A DNA stretch of 64,000 nucleotides from Parascedosporium putredinis (taxonomy: Eukaryota; Ascomycota; Sordariomycetes; Microascales; Microascaceae), in the NCBI GenBank assembly GCA_949357655.1, contig CASHTG010000017.1, forward strand, positions 1,984,001 to 2,048,000, written 5' to 3'. The position numbers and the translations under genes are program-made. Position 1 is the stretch's first letter. Every line of letters starts with the position of its first letter. Shown in pieces: positions 62,753 to 64,000 of this stretch. The notes beneath the pieces are model-generated. The model did no database searches and was not told the origin of the DNA. It was given only the letters and a program-made list of their open reading frames with translations.

Positions 62753-64000
62753 GATTCGTGCTAGGATTGCACACTTCACCTTTCGGACGCTAGACCTGTT
62801 GCGGTTCTCCTTCCTCGCTGTAGGTCAGCTTTCGATTTAGACGACCTCTCAGGTGTCACCAGAAGTACATTAATGCGGAGGAAAACGGGCCCCACGCCCT
62901 TGCCCCCTCCCCCAAATTCGACCCTAGGCCTAGTGTGGTGTATGTTGCTAGCAAGCAAGTCCGAAGTATACAGAGATAGGGTTGAGTTTATTAACTGGAA
63001 TGAAGCCTTGGATCACCCTTCAATCTTCTCTTGCATCAATGTTGAGCAATATCCTCTTTCGACAGTTGGCCCATCATGAGTTAGCACACATTATTAGCAT
63101 ATATTGATGTATTATACCTGAGTTCAGCCGTTGTCGTCTTCTTCCGACATGTACGATCCTCGAGAATAGAAATATATCAATCGTTGGCCCCCGTACCCTG
63201 TTGTTTCCTTCATTTGAATTTCCGTAGTCCCCCACTCGTCAGGAGCGCCCTCGACAAACCGAATCTTCACGCACCAACATCTTGTTCTAGCTTTACCCCC
63301 ACGGCACCTTCCGAGTCACTGCCATCCCAGTCGAGGTCTGAGAAGCTTGTCCAATCACCGTGGGTGACACTGTCAATGTTCTGGGTGGTGCCAGCGTCCT
63401 GTTAACCAGCTGTGTGGCCACCAATATTTGCGACCGCCATCTCCATCAAGCCTCAGAGAGTTCTACCCTTGGAGGAGAGGTCTTCGGTGAGAATTGACTC
63501 ACAGCACTAGTTGCTCATAGGACGCCACCCTCCTCCTTTCTTCAGCCAACACTCTCACTTCGCATCCACGTCCGGACTCTTTGCTATTTGTGCAGTGGTC
63601 TTGAGAGACCCCATCCCAACCCCTTCCCACCCCGCACATCAGTCTGCAAGTTTAGCTCGACTCCTCTTCCCCAGCGTCAATCACGACATTCCCTAAACCA
63701 CGTGTGTGAACGGGCTACCTCAACCCCCTCGACCCCGTTCTTTTTGCTGAGAAGAGACAAGACGAAAAGGAGGGGGACGGATGAGAAAGAGAGAGAAAGA
63801 GAGAAAGACAGGAAAAAAGATTTAAACGCTACAGCAAAAACCTGCGCAATCCACAGTACTGTCTGTATTGCCCTTTAGTCTGGCCACTTCTCCAGACAGA
63901 AGAGAAACAGAGGTCCACTGAGGCTGGAGCTGGCAGTTGGCGACACGTTCTAGCTCAACTCACGCCGGAGCCAAAACACAAAGACGGGACGCCTCCTGGA

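Larger units (their letters stand above)
55928..64000. other. Gene-poor right end of window
   Basis: It should contain the gpi2 promoter at the left. I find no recognisable protein or RNA gene in 8 kb. The longest frame (58789-59322, 177 codons) has no known motif and unbiased composition. Short palindromes of the ATTGATC type (56563-56574, 60601-60632, 62735-62752), a 25-bp tandem duplication (62093-62142) and a T18 run near 60139-60157 are present. Confidence 0.5.

Noticed and set aside
1..64000. CRISPR array, prophage, plasmid or bacterial mobile element
   Set aside because: No regularly spaced repeats, phage genes, integrase or transposase motifs; the genes are intron-bearing and fungal.

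Overview
This window is nuclear DNA of a filamentous ascomycete (Pezizomycotina, most likely Sordariomycetes). The evidence is short introns of about 60-320 bp with GTRNGT donors, CTAAC/CTGAC-type branch points and YAG acceptors, together with a set of housekeeping genes that have clear fungal relatives. No species call is possible from sequence alone. Nothing bacterial, viral, CRISPR-like or plasmid-like was seen.

Layout. Left block (1-30.8 kb): 3' part of a hybrid histidine kinase (+); choline/ethanolamine phosphotransferase (-); gamma-COP sec21 (-); translation elongation factor 1-alpha tef1 (+); mitochondrial Sls1 (-); Smc5/6 subunit Nse3 (+); splicing factor SF3b5/Ysf3 (-); a MYND zinc-finger protein (+); and a Whi3-like two-RRM protein (-). 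Middle (30.8-51.8 kb): 21 kb without a recognisable protein gene, holding one intron-containing tRNA-Met(CAT) at 39.8 kb. Right: a Rap/Rsr1-type GTPase (krev-1) at 51.8-53.0 kb and the GPI-anchor enzyme subunit Gpi2/PIG-C at 54.1-55.9 kb (-). The last 8 kb (55.9-64.0 kb) shows no convincing gene. These are unrelated housekeeping functions (signalling, lipid synthesis, vesicle traffic, translation, mitochondria, genome stability, splicing, RNA regulation, polarity, GPI anchors); I see no operon or biosynthetic cluster.

The strongest window-wide signal concerns sequence quality. Ten of the eleven recognised protein genes are interrupted by missing bases, almost all in short homopolymers (A4 to A3, C5 to C4, C6 to C5, one C7 to C5), on both strands. 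I count 27 missing bases at 26 sites in about 18 kb of coding sequence. Adding them back makes every exon set an exact multiple of three and gives normal lengths, for example 460 aa for EF-1alpha and 917 aa for gamma-COP. Several of these genes are normally essential in fungi, so the breaks are far better explained by consensus errors in the assembly than by pseudogenes or programmed frameshifts. Coordinates below are for the sequence as given.

No undescribed system was found. The biologically most interesting points are an apparent 2-nt microexon that splits the P-loop glycine codon of tef1, a GC-AG intron in the same gene, an ATG-only first exon in sf3b5, a degenerate second receiver in the histidine kinase, the 21-kb gene desert, and a family of ATTGATC-type palindromes in intergenic DNA.
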